Shown here: positions 44,231 to 52,374 of the stretch, in pieces | Numbering within the stretch: the first letter of the stretch is position 1 | Layout of the letters: the number at the start of each line of letters is the position of its first letter | NCBI RefSeq assembly: GCF_015554145.1 | Contig: NZ_JADNHZ010000005.1 | Coordinates: 1-64,000, forward strand | Direction: 5' to 3' | From: Collinsella aerofaciens | Lineage (GTDB): Bacteria; Actinomycetota; Coriobacteriia; Coriobacteriales; Coriobacteriaceae | DNA: 64,000 nucleotides | Notes under the pieces: model-generated | What the model was told of the DNA's origin: nothing | Database searches by the model: none | The model's input: only the letters and a program-made list of their open reading frames with translations | Program-made: the position numbers and the translations under genes

Positions 44231-45994
44231 ATGGCAGATTCCACCACCGATTACAACAATCTAGATCCTTTGGGTGACGAGGCGGCGGTTGTCGATGAGG
44301 TCGATGCCGCCGTCTCGGGCGCTCGCAAGAAGCCGCGCGCTGTCGATATGGTCCCCGAGGAGCCCGACGCGATGGCGCCGGATGAAGAATACCAGCTCAC
44401 GCCGGCGGGTCGCCGCGAGCGCATCGGGCAGATTGTTCGCCTGGTCAAAAAGTACCGCGTGTGGGATAACCTCACGCCGGTTCGTTTGCGCCGCCTGCTC
44501 GAGGAACTCGGCCCCATGTTCGTCAAGATGGGGCAGATTCTGGCCAACCGGTCCGAGATTCTGCCGCAACGCTTTTGCGACGAGCTGCGTCGTCTGCGGT
44601 CCGACGTGGAGCCGGTGCCGTACGAGGTCGTACTCAGTTGTCTGGAAGAAGAATACGGCCTGCGCCTGGGAGAGATGTTCGATGCGATCGACCCCAATCC
44701 GCTTGGTAGCGCATCGCTCGCGCAGGTGCACCGCGCTCGTCTGGTGACGGGCGAGGACGTGGCCGTCAAGGTGCAGCGCCCCGGTGCGCAGCAGGTTATG
44801 GCACAGGACATCGATATCATCCGCTCGGTGGTGCGTATCGTTTCCAAGTTCGTCAACACCGATCAATTCGTTGACCTGCACGGCGTAGTCGAGGAGCTGT
44901 GGACCTCGTTTCGCGAGGAGACCAACTTTTTGGCCGAGGCCAAAAACCTCAACGACTTCTACGAGTTCCATAAGAGCGTTCATGGCGTGACGTGCCCTAA
45001 ATCCTATCTGGACCTGTGCACCGAGCACGTGGTGGTTATGGACTACGTCGACGGCATTTCGATCGCCGATCCTGAGTGCTTGGTGGCCGAGGGCTATGAC
45101 TTGGAAAAGATCGGTGCCGCAATCGTCGAGGATTACTCGACGCAGGTGCTCGATGACGGCTTTTTCCATGCCGACCCGCATGCGGGAAACATTATTCTCA
45201 AGGACGGCATCGTTTACTTTATCGACTTGGGCATGGTCGGACGCATGTCGAGTCACGATCGCGGTATCGTCAAGGACATGATTTTCGCCGTGGCCGAGGG
45301 TGACGTGCCCAAGCTCAAGGATTCGCTCATGCGCTTCGCCGTGACGCGTGGCGATTCGGCCGAGCTCGATCATTCGGCCTTTTTGTCCGATTTGGACTTT
45401 ATCGTGGCTGACTTTGCGGGCCTTGACCTGAAGGATCTGGATATCGGCGAGTTTTTGACCTCGCTGTTAAACCTGGCGCGCAAAAACGACGTTGAGCTGC
45501 CGAGCGTGGTAACGATGTTCGCCCGCGGCATGGTGACGCTCGAGGGCCTGCTGACTGAGTATATGCCCAACGTCAACATGATCCAGATCATTCAGACGCA
45601 TATCAAAAACGAAAAAAGCACTTATGCGCGCGTGCGCGACATGGGACGCGATCTTGCCGCGAGCAGCTATCGCGCGGCAAAAGGCTCGCTCGAGGCGGCC
45701 GAGTATCTTGGCCTGGCTTCGCGCATGCTCACGCGCGGCCAGCTTAAGGTGAACACGCAGATCATGAGCAGCGATAAGGCGCTGCGACAGCTGGGCGGAA
45801 TTATCGACCGTATGTCGATGGCAATTGTGATTGCTGGCCTGTTTATCGGTTCGTCGGTGGTGTACTACGCGCGCATCGAGCCGGTTGTGTTTGGTATCCC
45901 AGTCATTGGCTTTATGGGCTACGTGAGCGCGCTGGTGCTGGCGCTTATGCTGGGCCGCAATATCTGGCTCAACAGTCACGGCGGCAAGCACTAG
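44231..45994 (+). CDS. AarF/ABC1/UbiB family atypical kinase
   Basis: This 587-residue membrane-linked atypical kinase has the KxGQ motif in FVKMGQILANR (about 98), an Ala-rich nucleotide loop GSASLAQVHRA (about 160), VAVKVQRPG (about 177), an EETNFLAEAKN motif, the catalytic FFHADPHAGN (about 313) and the metal-binding YFIDLGMVG (about 331). Two membrane helices close the protein (MAIVIAGLFIGSSVVYY and GFMGYVSALVLALMLG). In proteobacteria the family supports ubiquinone synthesis; this organism is probably an anaerobe without ubiquinone, so another lipid or isoprenoid role is likely. It is transcribed with the phasin-like gene. Confidence 0.92.
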   Translation: MADSTTDYNNLDPLGDEAAVVDEVDAAVSGARKKPRAVDMVPEEPDAMAPDEEYQLTPAGRRERIGQIVRLVKKYRVWDNLTPVRLRRLLEELGPMFVKMGQILANRSEILPQRFCDELRRLRSDVEPVPYEVVLSCLEEEYGLRLGEMFDAIDPNPLGSASLAQVHRARLVTGEDVAVKVQRPGAQQVMAQDIDIIRSVVRIVSKFVNTDQFVDLHGVVEELWTSFREETNFLAEAKNLNDFYEFHKSVHGVTCPKSYLDLCTEHVVVMDYVDGISIADPECLVAEGYDLEKIGAAIVEDYSTQVLDDGFFHADPHAGNIILKDGIVYFIDLGMVGRMSSHDRGIVKDMIFAVAEGDVPKLKDSLMRFAVTRGDSAELDHSAFLSDLDFIVADFAGLDLKDLDIGEFLTSLLNLARKNDVELPSVVTMFARGMVTLEGLLTEYMPNVNMIQIIQTHIKNEKSTYARVRDMGRDLAASSYRAAKGSLEAAEYLGLASRMLTRGQLKVNTQIMSSDKALRQLGGIIDRMSMAIVIAGLFIGSSVVYYARIEPVVFGIPVIGFMGYVSALVLALMLGRNIWLNSHGGKH

Positions 45995-46109
45995 AGGCCG
46001 CGACCGTCACCGCATTTTCCTATCGCAAACAATAGCTTTTACCTTGGGCTTCGCCTGCGTGCGAGGCTCTTTTGCGTGATACCATTTTGACGGTAATAAT
46101 CGATGGCCT

Positions 46110-46282
46110 AGATGGTGGTGCGGAGACGCATGAATGCGCGGTTTACCTGCGCGTTTGGGAGAATTGGGGTGCAAGTCCCCGGCTGTACCAGTAACCGTAA
46201 TTCCTCTTGGCTCGGGATGTTCGCGTCGCAGATCGGACGACGTGCCCGAGTCGTTAAGGTTAAGTCGGATCGCCTCCCATCT
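46110..46282 (+). ncRNA. Cobalamin (adenosylcobalamin-type) riboswitch
   Basis: The conserved core is clear: TTTGGGAGAATTGGGGTGCA at 46155-46174, then AAGTCCCCGGCTGTACCAGT and AACCGTAA, matching GGGAA...GGTGxAAxTCC...CTGxxCCxGxxACxGT. It ends in a B12 box AGTCGGATCGCCTCCC (46263-46278). The P1 stem AGATGG (46110-46115) with CCATCT (46277-46282) closes the structure. CCTCCC at 46273-46278 could also pair with purine-rich GGAGGG at 46326-46331, suggesting an expression platform. It precedes the DUF4430 operon directly. Confidence 0.93.
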
Positions 46283-46425
46283 TGCATGCGGCTGCGGCGT
46301 ATGCCGCCGGTGTGCATAGGGCTCTGGAGGGAAGGGGGACCCCGATGGGGGAACTCGAGCGCAACATGCGCGATGACGTGGGGCAGCCTCAAGGCAACGC
46401 TCCAAGTACAGACAATGGGAGACAA
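46283..46425 (+). promoter_or_regulatory. Expression platform and leader after the cobalamin riboswitch
   Basis: This stretch contains a hairpin GCGGC-GTAT-GCCGC, the purine-rich GGAGGGAAGGGGGA and CCCC-GAT-GGGG around ATG 46345. It reads in frame with the downstream protein but uses codons rare in this genome (AGT, ACA, AGA, CCA), so it is probably leader rather than coding. Confidence 0.5.
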
Positions 46426-49400
46426 ATGGATATGTTTGTGGACGAGTGTCAGCGCGTCTCGCATCGCCGTGGCGCAATTGCGCGCGGCGTAGCCAAGCGC
46501 GGCCTGGTGGCATTCCTGGCCTTCGCGATGGCCTTTGGCACCACGCCGGCTCAGCTGTGGGCCGAGGGCACCGAGGGCATTGCCGAGGCTGTGGCTCAGG
46601 CTACGACGCCGGACGAGGGTGCAGCGCCTGCGGATGGTGCTGCCGACCAGGGTAAGGCCGAGGTTTCGGATTCCGAGGGCGCGCCTGCAGCTAGTGCCGC
46701 CACTACAGAGGCGGCAACTGGCGACGAAGGCTCGGCGACGGGGGAGAGCCCTGCCACGAGCGTGCAGTCTTCGACGGCATCCGCTGGCCAAGCAGGATCT
46801 GCCGCCGCGACTGCCGTCCAGACAGAGAACCCGACAGAAACCGGCGATGTCGCCAAGAAGCAAGTCGAGGTCTCGTTCTCGATTGTCGGCACCGATGCCG
46901 ACGGCAAGGCTCAGACCTGGGTGGCACCTACGCAACTCAAGCTCGACGAGGGCGCGACGGCTGCGGACGCCTTCGTTAAGCTGCAGCAGAAGACGGGCTT
47001 CAAGGCGGACTACGATGCAAACACGGCATACGGGTTCTACCTCAAGAGCATTACGTCCCCGACGGATAGCCGCACGCTTGCCTACGACGCGACAACTGGT
47101 GCCTTCTGGCAGCTCTTTGTTGATGGCGCGTCTTCCTCGGTTGGCGCGAGCAGCGTCAAGCTCACCCAGGGGCAGAAGATTGAGTTTGCCTATACGGCTG
47201 GTAGCTCGTCCCCTGTCGTTAAGGACCAGCTTGCTGCGAATGTGACCGTCATTGGTCGCGATGCCCAGGGCAAGACTCAGACTTGGGTCGATAACGCGCA
47301 GTATGTGGTGACGTCCGGCTCGAGCGCACTTGACCTTACGAAGGTCGCGCTCGAGGCGAATGACATCGACGCCGTTGCTGCGGGCTCCTTCATTCTGAGC
47401 CTTAAGTACAACGGCGTTGAGCTGGGTACGCCGCTCGATTATTCGACCCATTGGCAGCTGTTCATTAACGGCAAGTCGAGCGACTACACGGCAGACAATG
47501 TCACCATTCATGCTGGCGATACCGTTACGTGGTTCTACGGTGGCTGGGGCGACCAGTTGCCGTCCGATTCCGTCCATGCTTCCGTTCAGGTCCTCGGTAA
47601 GGACAAGGACGGCAAGCAGCAGGTTTGGGCTTCGACGGGCCAGACGAGTCTCAAGGCGGGTTCTACTGCCAAGGATCTCCTTGAGCAGACCGGCCTTACT
47701 CTCGATGCTGGCGAATCGTCTTGGGGCTGGTTCCTCAACGGCATTACTTCGCCGTTCGATGGTAAGTCCTATGGCTGGGATGCTGCGACCAATAGCTATT
47801 GGCGCTTCTACGTAAATGGCAAGTTCGCCGACGTTGGCGCCGGTGCCTACAAGCTCCAGGAGGGTGACGCCGTCACCTTTATGTATGGTGCTGACGCCGA
47901 TGCCCTCCCCGGTCAGGTTCTTGGGTCCGTCGATGTTATCGGTCCCGATGTCAACGGCAACAATACTCGCTGGGGCTCGGCAAGCAATGTTTCTCTGCCC
48001 GAAGGCTCTACGGCCCAGGACCTTATTGAGACGGTTCTGAAGGCGAAGAGCGTTGATTACAACGCCTCCCAGAGCGGTGCATACTGGTTCCTGAATTCCA
48101 TTACTTCGCCGTTCGATCACAAGCCGTATGTCTGGGATGCTGCGACCAATAAATATTGGCATCTGTATATCAATGGAGAGCCCTCCTTACTCTGCGCCAA
48201 TCAGATTACGCTCAAGAGCGACGATAAGGTTACGCTTGCCTATACCACCGACGATTCGCCCATGCCCGATCCTGACAAGATTGTCGTGGACCCGAGTGCG
48301 ACGACTCCTGATTGGGATGCCGAGTGGGCCGGCTACGGCAACAGTGGCAACGGTTCGACCGTAACGGATGCCAAGACGCCTGCGCAGGCCGCTGGTCTTA
48401 AGTGGGCCTTCGATTGGAAGGCCGAGTCTGGCCAGCAGTATGCCAACTGCAGCGAGCCTGTCATTGCTAACGGTTTTGTGTACATCGCGACCGAGAACGA
48501 GCTCATTAAGATCGATTCGTCCACGGGTAAAAAGGTTGCCTCTGCGCCGCTTGCCTCCAAGGTGAGCTATACCTCTCGTCCGATCTATGCCAATGGCCTT
48601 ATCATCGTTCCGCTCAACGGCGGTGCGGTCCAGGCGATTACTGCGGACAAGCTGATCTGCAAGTGGCTGACGCCTGGTTTGACGGACTTGACGCAGAGCT
48701 CCTGCACCGTCGTTTCGGACGGCGAGTACGTCTATGTAGGCTCGGTCGATATTTCGTATGACGAGAATTACAACGCGACCTACGGCAACGGCTCCTTTGC
48801 GCGCATTAAGATTGCCACGGGCGAAGTTTCTTGGCAGAACATCGACCCTGCCGAGGGCTATTACTGGACTGGTGCGGCTTTGACGGATAAGTATGCCATC
48901 GTTCCTACGAGCGCGGGTACGCTTAAGTGCATTGATAAGACGACGGGCGACGTCGTTTCGACCATGAAGCTCGGCGCTCTCGCGAACGCCGACTGTGTCG
49001 CCGATCCGTCCAATGGTTCGACCTTCTATCAGATGACGCACGATGGAAAGCTCCATGTGATTTCGCTTTCGGCGAAGGGCGTACTGGGCGAGCAGAAGAC
49101 GGTCGACCTGGGTCTTACTAATAACATGAGCGCACCGGCGGTGGCTGGCGAAAACTTGATTGTCGGCGGACAGACGGCTACTGGCTCTGCTCTGGCTCTC
49201 TATAATCTGAAGACCGGTAAGACCACGATGGTCACCGCTGCTGACGGCAAGGCGCTGCCGGCTGGCTTCAACGGTATTGCTGCTACTCCGCTGGTGAGTG
49301 TTCAGGGTGGAAAGACCCATGTGTACTTCACCGTTAACAGCGCGGATAGCAAGGATTACGTCAACTACTCTGCTGGTGGTGGCGTGTATCGCTATACGCT

Positions 49401-50232
49401 CGGCGATGCAGAGGCGACGCAGATTTATGATGCGGCTGGCCATTACCAGCACTGCGACTCTCCGGTCATTGCCGATGCTTCTGGCAATCTCTACTACATC
49501 AATGACTCGGGCACGCTGTTCAAGCTTGGGGCCGTTGAGTCTTGGACGGTTGCTTTTAATTCCAACGGCGGGTCTGCTTGCGACACTAAGTTTGTTGCTA
49601 CGGCCGATGGCAAGCTGGTCAAGCCGGCCGATCCGACGCGCGATGGCTACGCTTTCGGCGGTTGGTATACCGATGAGGCTTGCACGCAGGCGTATGACTT
49701 CAGTACGCCGGTGACGGCCGATCTGACGCTGTATGCCAAGTGGACCAAGAATGCCGTTAACCCTGGCGGCAATGGCGGTTCTGGCTCCAATGGCGGCAAT
49801 GGTGGCGCTGGTAACGGTTCCGGTGCTGGCGCTGGCACGGGTTCCGGCTCCGGCACGAAGGGCCAGCAGGCTGGCGGCGCTGTCGCCCCGGGTCATAAGC
49901 CGACGACCAAGACGACGGTGTCGACCAAGACTGAGACCAAGGACAACAAGTCCGACAAGAAGGACTCCGATAAGTCCGACAAGAAGGACGAGAAGAAGTC
50001 TGACAAGAAGTCTGACAAGAAGGACAGCAAGTCCGACAAGAAGTCCGATTCCAAGTCCGATACGGGTGCTGCTTCCACGACCACTGCTAAGAAGTCCTAT
50101 AGTGCTGCCGAGCAGGAGACTGGCACCAATCCGCTCGCCATCGTTGGCATCGCCGCCGGCGTGATTGGCCTTGCGCTAATCGCCGTCTTCGTGCTGACCA
50201 AGCGCGACAAGGGTGACGGTAATGCCCGATAA
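46426..50232 (+). CDS. Riboswitch-controlled surface protein with four transcobalamin-like (DUF4430) domains and a PQQ-type propeller
   Basis: The product is about 1268 residues: a signal peptide with a basic n-region (GLVAFLAFAMAFGTTPAQLWA), a Glu/Ala-rich spacer, and four DUF4430/transcobalamin C-terminal-like domains (about 147-260, 269-380, 384-494, 499-609) sharing SITSPFDxKxY..WDAATNxYW..YING. About eight PQQ/quinoprotein-like blades follow (652-1040; e.g. PVIANGFVYIATENELIKID). Next come an InlB-type repeat (DGYAFGGWYTDEACTQAYDF), a Gly-rich and then Lys/Ser/Asp-rich wall-spanning stretch, and a C-terminal membrane helix with a KRDK tail after QETGTNP, at most a degenerate sorting signal. 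Cobalamin control plus these domains suggests corrinoid capture (inference). The start could also be ATG 46432 or 46345. It overlaps the next gene by 11 bases. Confidence 0.85.
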   Translation: MDMFVDECQRVSHRRGAIARGVAKRGLVAFLAFAMAFGTTPAQLWAEGTEGIAEAVAQATTPDEGAAPADGAADQGKAEVSDSEGAPAASAATTEAATGDEGSATGESPATSVQSSTASAGQAGSAAATAVQTENPTETGDVAKKQVEVSFSIVGTDADGKAQTWVAPTQLKLDEGATAADAFVKLQQKTGFKADYDANTAYGFYLKSITSPTDSRTLAYDATTGAFWQLFVDGASSSVGASSVKLTQGQKIEFAYTAGSSSPVVKDQLAANVTVIGRDAQGKTQTWVDNAQYVVTSGSSALDLTKVALEANDIDAVAAGSFILSLKYNGVELGTPLDYSTHWQLFINGKSSDYTADNVTIHAGDTVTWFYGGWGDQLPSDSVHASVQVLGKDKDGKQQVWASTGQTSLKAGSTAKDLLEQTGLTLDAGESSWGWFLNGITSPFDGKSYGWDAATNSYWRFYVNGKFADVGAGAYKLQEGDAVTFMYGADADALPGQVLGSVDVIGPDVNGNNTRWGSASNVSLPEGSTAQDLIETVLKAKSVDYNASQSGAYWFLNSITSPFDHKPYVWDAATNKYWHLYINGEPSLLCANQITLKSDDKVTLAYTTDDSPMPDPDKIVVDPSATTPDWDAEWAGYGNSGNGSTVTDAKTPAQAAGLKWAFDWKAESGQQYANCSEPVIANGFVYIATENELIKIDSSTGKKVASAPLASKVSYTSRPIYANGLIIVPLNGGAVQAITADKLICKWLTPGLTDLTQSSCTVVSDGEYVYVGSVDISYDENYNATYGNGSFARIKIATGEVSWQNIDPAEGYYWTGAALTDKYAIVPTSAGTLKCIDKTTGDVVSTMKLGALANADCVADPSNGSTFYQMTHDGKLHVISLSAKGVLGEQKTVDLGLTNNMSAPAVAGENLIVGGQTATGSALALYNLKTGKTTMVTAADGKALPAGFNGIAATPLVSVQGGKTHVYFTVNSADSKDYVNYSAGGGVYRYTLGDAEATQIYDAAGHYQHCDSPVIADASGNLYYINDSGTLFKLGAVESWTVAFNSNGGSACDTKFVATADGKLVKPADPTRDGYAFGGWYTDEACTQAYDFSTPVTADLTLYAKWTKNAVNPGGNGGSGSNGGNGGAGNGSGAGAGTGSGSGTKGQQAGGAVAPGHKPTTKTTVSTKTETKDNKSDKKDSDKSDKKDEKKSDKKSDKKDSKSDKKSDSKSDTGAASTTTAKKSYSAAEQETGTNPLAIVGIAAGVIGLALIAVFVLTKRDKGDGNAR

Positions 50233-51115
50233 GCCCAAGGAGACCAACGGGCAACAGCCCGACTCCTCGTTTATCCAGCTCGATGATCCAAAGCAAAAGG
50301 GCGCCGCTTCGGCGGCGTCCGCCCCTCGTCGCAAGGCACTCCTTGGCGTTCTGACTGCCGCTTGCACCATTCTGATCGTCGTCTCGCTGGGTTTCGTCCA
50401 CCCTTCCACAAGCGGTGCCTGGTCCATCGACTGGATCATTCAGACCGTGACGGGGGAGAGCGTCGTAACCAAGGACACCAAGGTGTCTGGCTCGACTACG
50501 ACTTCGGGCGAGGCCAGTTCCAAGGATTCCAAGTCATCGAATGACGCAAAAGATGAGTCCAAGCATTCTGATGAGTCCAAGTCCAAGGACGATTCCGAGT
50601 CTTCAAACAAGGAATCGGATAAAAGCTCGGATAGCAAGAAGTCCGATGGTCAGGACGGCAAGAAGTCTGGCGATAAATCCGCTGCCCAAAATACGGGAGT
50701 CGGTGATACTTCCAATGCGTCTGGCGGTGGCCAGTCGTCCGATGGAGCCTCATCCTCTAATGGTGGAAACGCCTCCTCGGGCGGCCAGAGCGGCTCGCAG
50801 GAGTCCAGCTACATAACAGTGACGGTTTCGGTCACATCGAGCGCTGTGGGCAATCCTGTGTCTTCTGGTGGCACCTTTACCTTTAACGAAGGCGCTACCG
50901 TCTACGATGCCCTGTGCGCGCTGGGCCTTTCTGTCAACGCACATGGCTCGTCGTACGGCACGTATGTCTCCGCGATTGGTGGTTTGGCCGAGAAACGGTA
51001 CGGCGGCACGAGCGGCTGGATGTACTCCGTCAACGGCACAACGCCCATGACGGCCTGCAGCAACTACGTTCTCTCCAACGGCGACAACGTGGTCTGGTAT
51101 TACGTTACAGGCTAG
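50222..51115 (+). CDS. Membrane-tethered DUF4430 (transcobalamin-like) protein
   Basis: This 297-residue type II membrane protein has a short cytoplasmic part, one helix (RRKALLGVLTAACTILIVVSL, about 37-58), a Ser/Lys/Asp-rich extracellular spacer of about 110 residues with very low complexity, and a single DUF4430 domain (about 195-297). That domain includes GGTFTFNEGATVYDALCALG, GGTSGWMYSVNGTTPM and SNGDNVVWYYVTG. The start ATG 50222 lies inside the end of the preceding gene with AAGGGTGA upstream, so the two are translationally coupled and under the same riboswitch. The single domain near the membrane could receive ligand from the long surface protein (inference). A terminator follows. Confidence 0.85.
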   Translation: MPDKPKETNGQQPDSSFIQLDDPKQKGAASAASAPRRKALLGVLTAACTILIVVSLGFVHPSTSGAWSIDWIIQTVTGESVVTKDTKVSGSTTTSGEASSKDSKSSNDAKDESKHSDESKSKDDSESSNKESDKSSDSKKSDGQDGKKSGDKSAAQNTGVGDTSNASGGGQSSDGASSSNGGNASSGGQSGSQESSYITVTVSVTSSAVGNPVSSGGTFTFNEGATVYDALCALGLSVNAHGSSYGTYVSAIGGLAEKRYGGTSGWMYSVNGTTPMTACSNYVLSNGDNVVWYYVTG

Positions 51116-51137
51116 AGGCTTCGACATAGCGCGCCAG

Positions 51138-51175
51138 ACGGGCGGTTCGGACAGACATCCGGGTCGCCCGTTTTT
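51138..51175 (+). terminator. Terminator of the DUF4430 operon
   Basis: ACGGGCG and CGCCCGT pair around a 20-base loop and are followed by TTTTT. Confidence 0.85.
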
Positions 51176-51210
51176 CATGCGAATGGGATTGGGTCGCCGG
51201 GTCTCTCGGC

Positions 51211-51248
51211 AAACAAAAAACCGGTTGGAATGGGAATTCCAACCGGTT
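51211..51248 (-). terminator. Terminator of the first GtrA gene
   Basis: AACCGGTTGGAAT and ATTCCAACCGGTT form a perfect 13-bp stem with a GGGA loop. On the minus strand the stem is followed by a T-rich run (complement of AAACAAAAAA). Confidence 0.92.
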
Positions 51249-51274
51249 ATACATTCAAGCAAATAGCGAATCGA

Positions 51275-51682
51275 CTACGACCGTGCGCCCTCGAGGAAGA
51301 AGCGGCGGCTGAAGTAGTTGTACCAGGTGACGAGGAACGTGGCGATGGCCTTCATGGCCTGGTAGCCGATGCTCAAAAACGTGACGCCCACAAACATGTA
51401 CAGGTCGTTGAGGCCCAGGCCGATCACCGACAGGATGGTGAAGATCGTGAACTCGCGCTTGCGGCTCATGCCCTCGCGATGGTCGAACACGTACTTCATG
51501 CTGAGCCAGTAGTTGACCACGACGGACGTGGTAAACGAGACCGTGGTGCTCATCAAAAAGTCGAGGTGAAACAGCTCGACGAGCGCAATGAGCATACCCC
51601 AGTCGATGCCAAAGGAGATAAGACCCACGACAGCGAACTTGAGGAACTGCTTGGTATGAGGTTGTGCCAGTGCCTTGCGCAC
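51275..51682 (-). CDS. GtrA-family membrane protein (copy 1)
   Basis: This 135-residue protein has four membrane helices (FLKFAVVGLISFGIDWGMLIALV, TTVSFTTSVVVNYWLSMKYVF, FTIFTILSVIGLGLNDLYMFV, AIATFLVTWYNYFSRRFFLE). GtrA proteins are thought to help move undecaprenyl-linked sugars across the membrane or to accompany glycosyltransferases. GTG 51682 is the only good start in frame; the ribosome site is weak. It is about 45% identical by eye to the second copy at 51901, including SMKYVFxHxEGMSRxREF and LSVIGLxLND. Confidence 0.85.
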   Translation of the reverse strand: MRKALAQPHTKQFLKFAVVGLISFGIDWGMLIALVELFHLDFLMSTTVSFTTSVVVNYWLSMKYVFDHREGMSRKREFTIFTILSVIGLGLNDLYMFVGVTFLSIGYQAMKAIATFLVTWYNYFSRRFFLEGARS

Positions 51683-51830
51683 GTAATCACATCCAATGCG
51701 TTGATGAATCGAGCAGAGGATACTTTAGAGCTTTTGCAAGGGAAACGTAAGGTCCTTGCCAAGAACTATACGAACTCGCCAAATTTTCAAGAGCTAATCC
51801 GCAAACGTTGAAAATTTGCCCGTAAACGAG

Positions 51831-51880
51831 CAATGCCCACGAACAACACAGCGCACGACGCGCGTCGTCCGTGGGCATTG
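51831..51880. repeat. Compound hairpin between the two GtrA genes
   Basis: CAATGCCCACG (51831-51841) and CGTGGGCATTG (51870-51880) are perfect inverted arms enclosing another palindrome, ACGACGCGCGTCGT. This probably terminates the second GtrA gene on the minus strand, though without a T-run. Confidence 0.55.
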
Positions 51881-51900
51881 TAAAGCTGTAAGGTTGCGAG

Positions 51901-52296
51901 TTACTTGGTCTCATCGCCTTCCAGGAAGATCTTTCGGGTCACAAAGTTGTAGACCATGACAAGCGCGGTGGCGCAAATCTTGGCGATATTGGCCTCGAGC
52001 CCCAGGCCGGCGTTGAGTGTCAACACGATACCGTCGTTGAGTGCCAGGCCGATCACGGACAGCACGACAAAGATAATGAACTCGCGGCGGCGGCTCATGC
52101 CTTCCTTGTGCGCAAACACGTACTTCATGCTTGCGAGGTAGTTAAAGATGAGCGAGACGATAAAGCCGCTGGTATTGGCGATTAGGATGTTGAGGCCCAG
52201 ACCGTAGTGGAGCAGATTCATAATGCCAAAGTCGATAACCGTGGCAATGACACCGACGACGCCAAATTTCATGATCTGTGCAAGGAGCTTTTGCAT
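51901..52296 (-). CDS. GtrA-family membrane protein (copy 2)
   Basis: This 131-residue, four-helix GtrA protein (MQKLLAQIMKFGVVGVIATVIDFGIMNLL...) ends KIFLEGDETK. ATG 52296 follows AGGCAGGT. The longer frame beginning at 52359 adds a Pro/Arg-rich stretch that no GtrA protein has. Copies 1 and 2 lie in tandem in the same direction with about 220 bases between them. The role in wall or capsule glycosylation is inferred from the family only. Confidence 0.87.
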   Translation of the reverse strand: MQKLLAQIMKFGVVGVIATVIDFGIMNLLHYGLGLNILIANTSGFIVSLIFNYLASMKYVFAHKEGMSRRREFIIFVVLSVIGLALNDGIVLTLNAGLGLEANIAKICATALVMVYNFVTRKIFLEGDETK

Positions 52297-52374
52297 GGTA
52301 CCTGCCTTATGGTGGCGCCGGGGCGCCGCGGGGATGACAAACTCAGCAAGTTTAGCCAATCCCCACGGGTGGTG

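Noticed and set aside
46108-49896. Long antisense frames over the DUF4430 gene
   Set aside because: They run through the riboswitch and the repeated domains, and the plus strand has clear domains and a signal peptide.
49930-50070. Short regular repeats at the end of the DUF4430 gene, considered as a CRISPR or satellite array
   Set aside because: They are in-frame Lys/Ser/Asp codons of a wall-spanning protein stretch, with no unique spacers.
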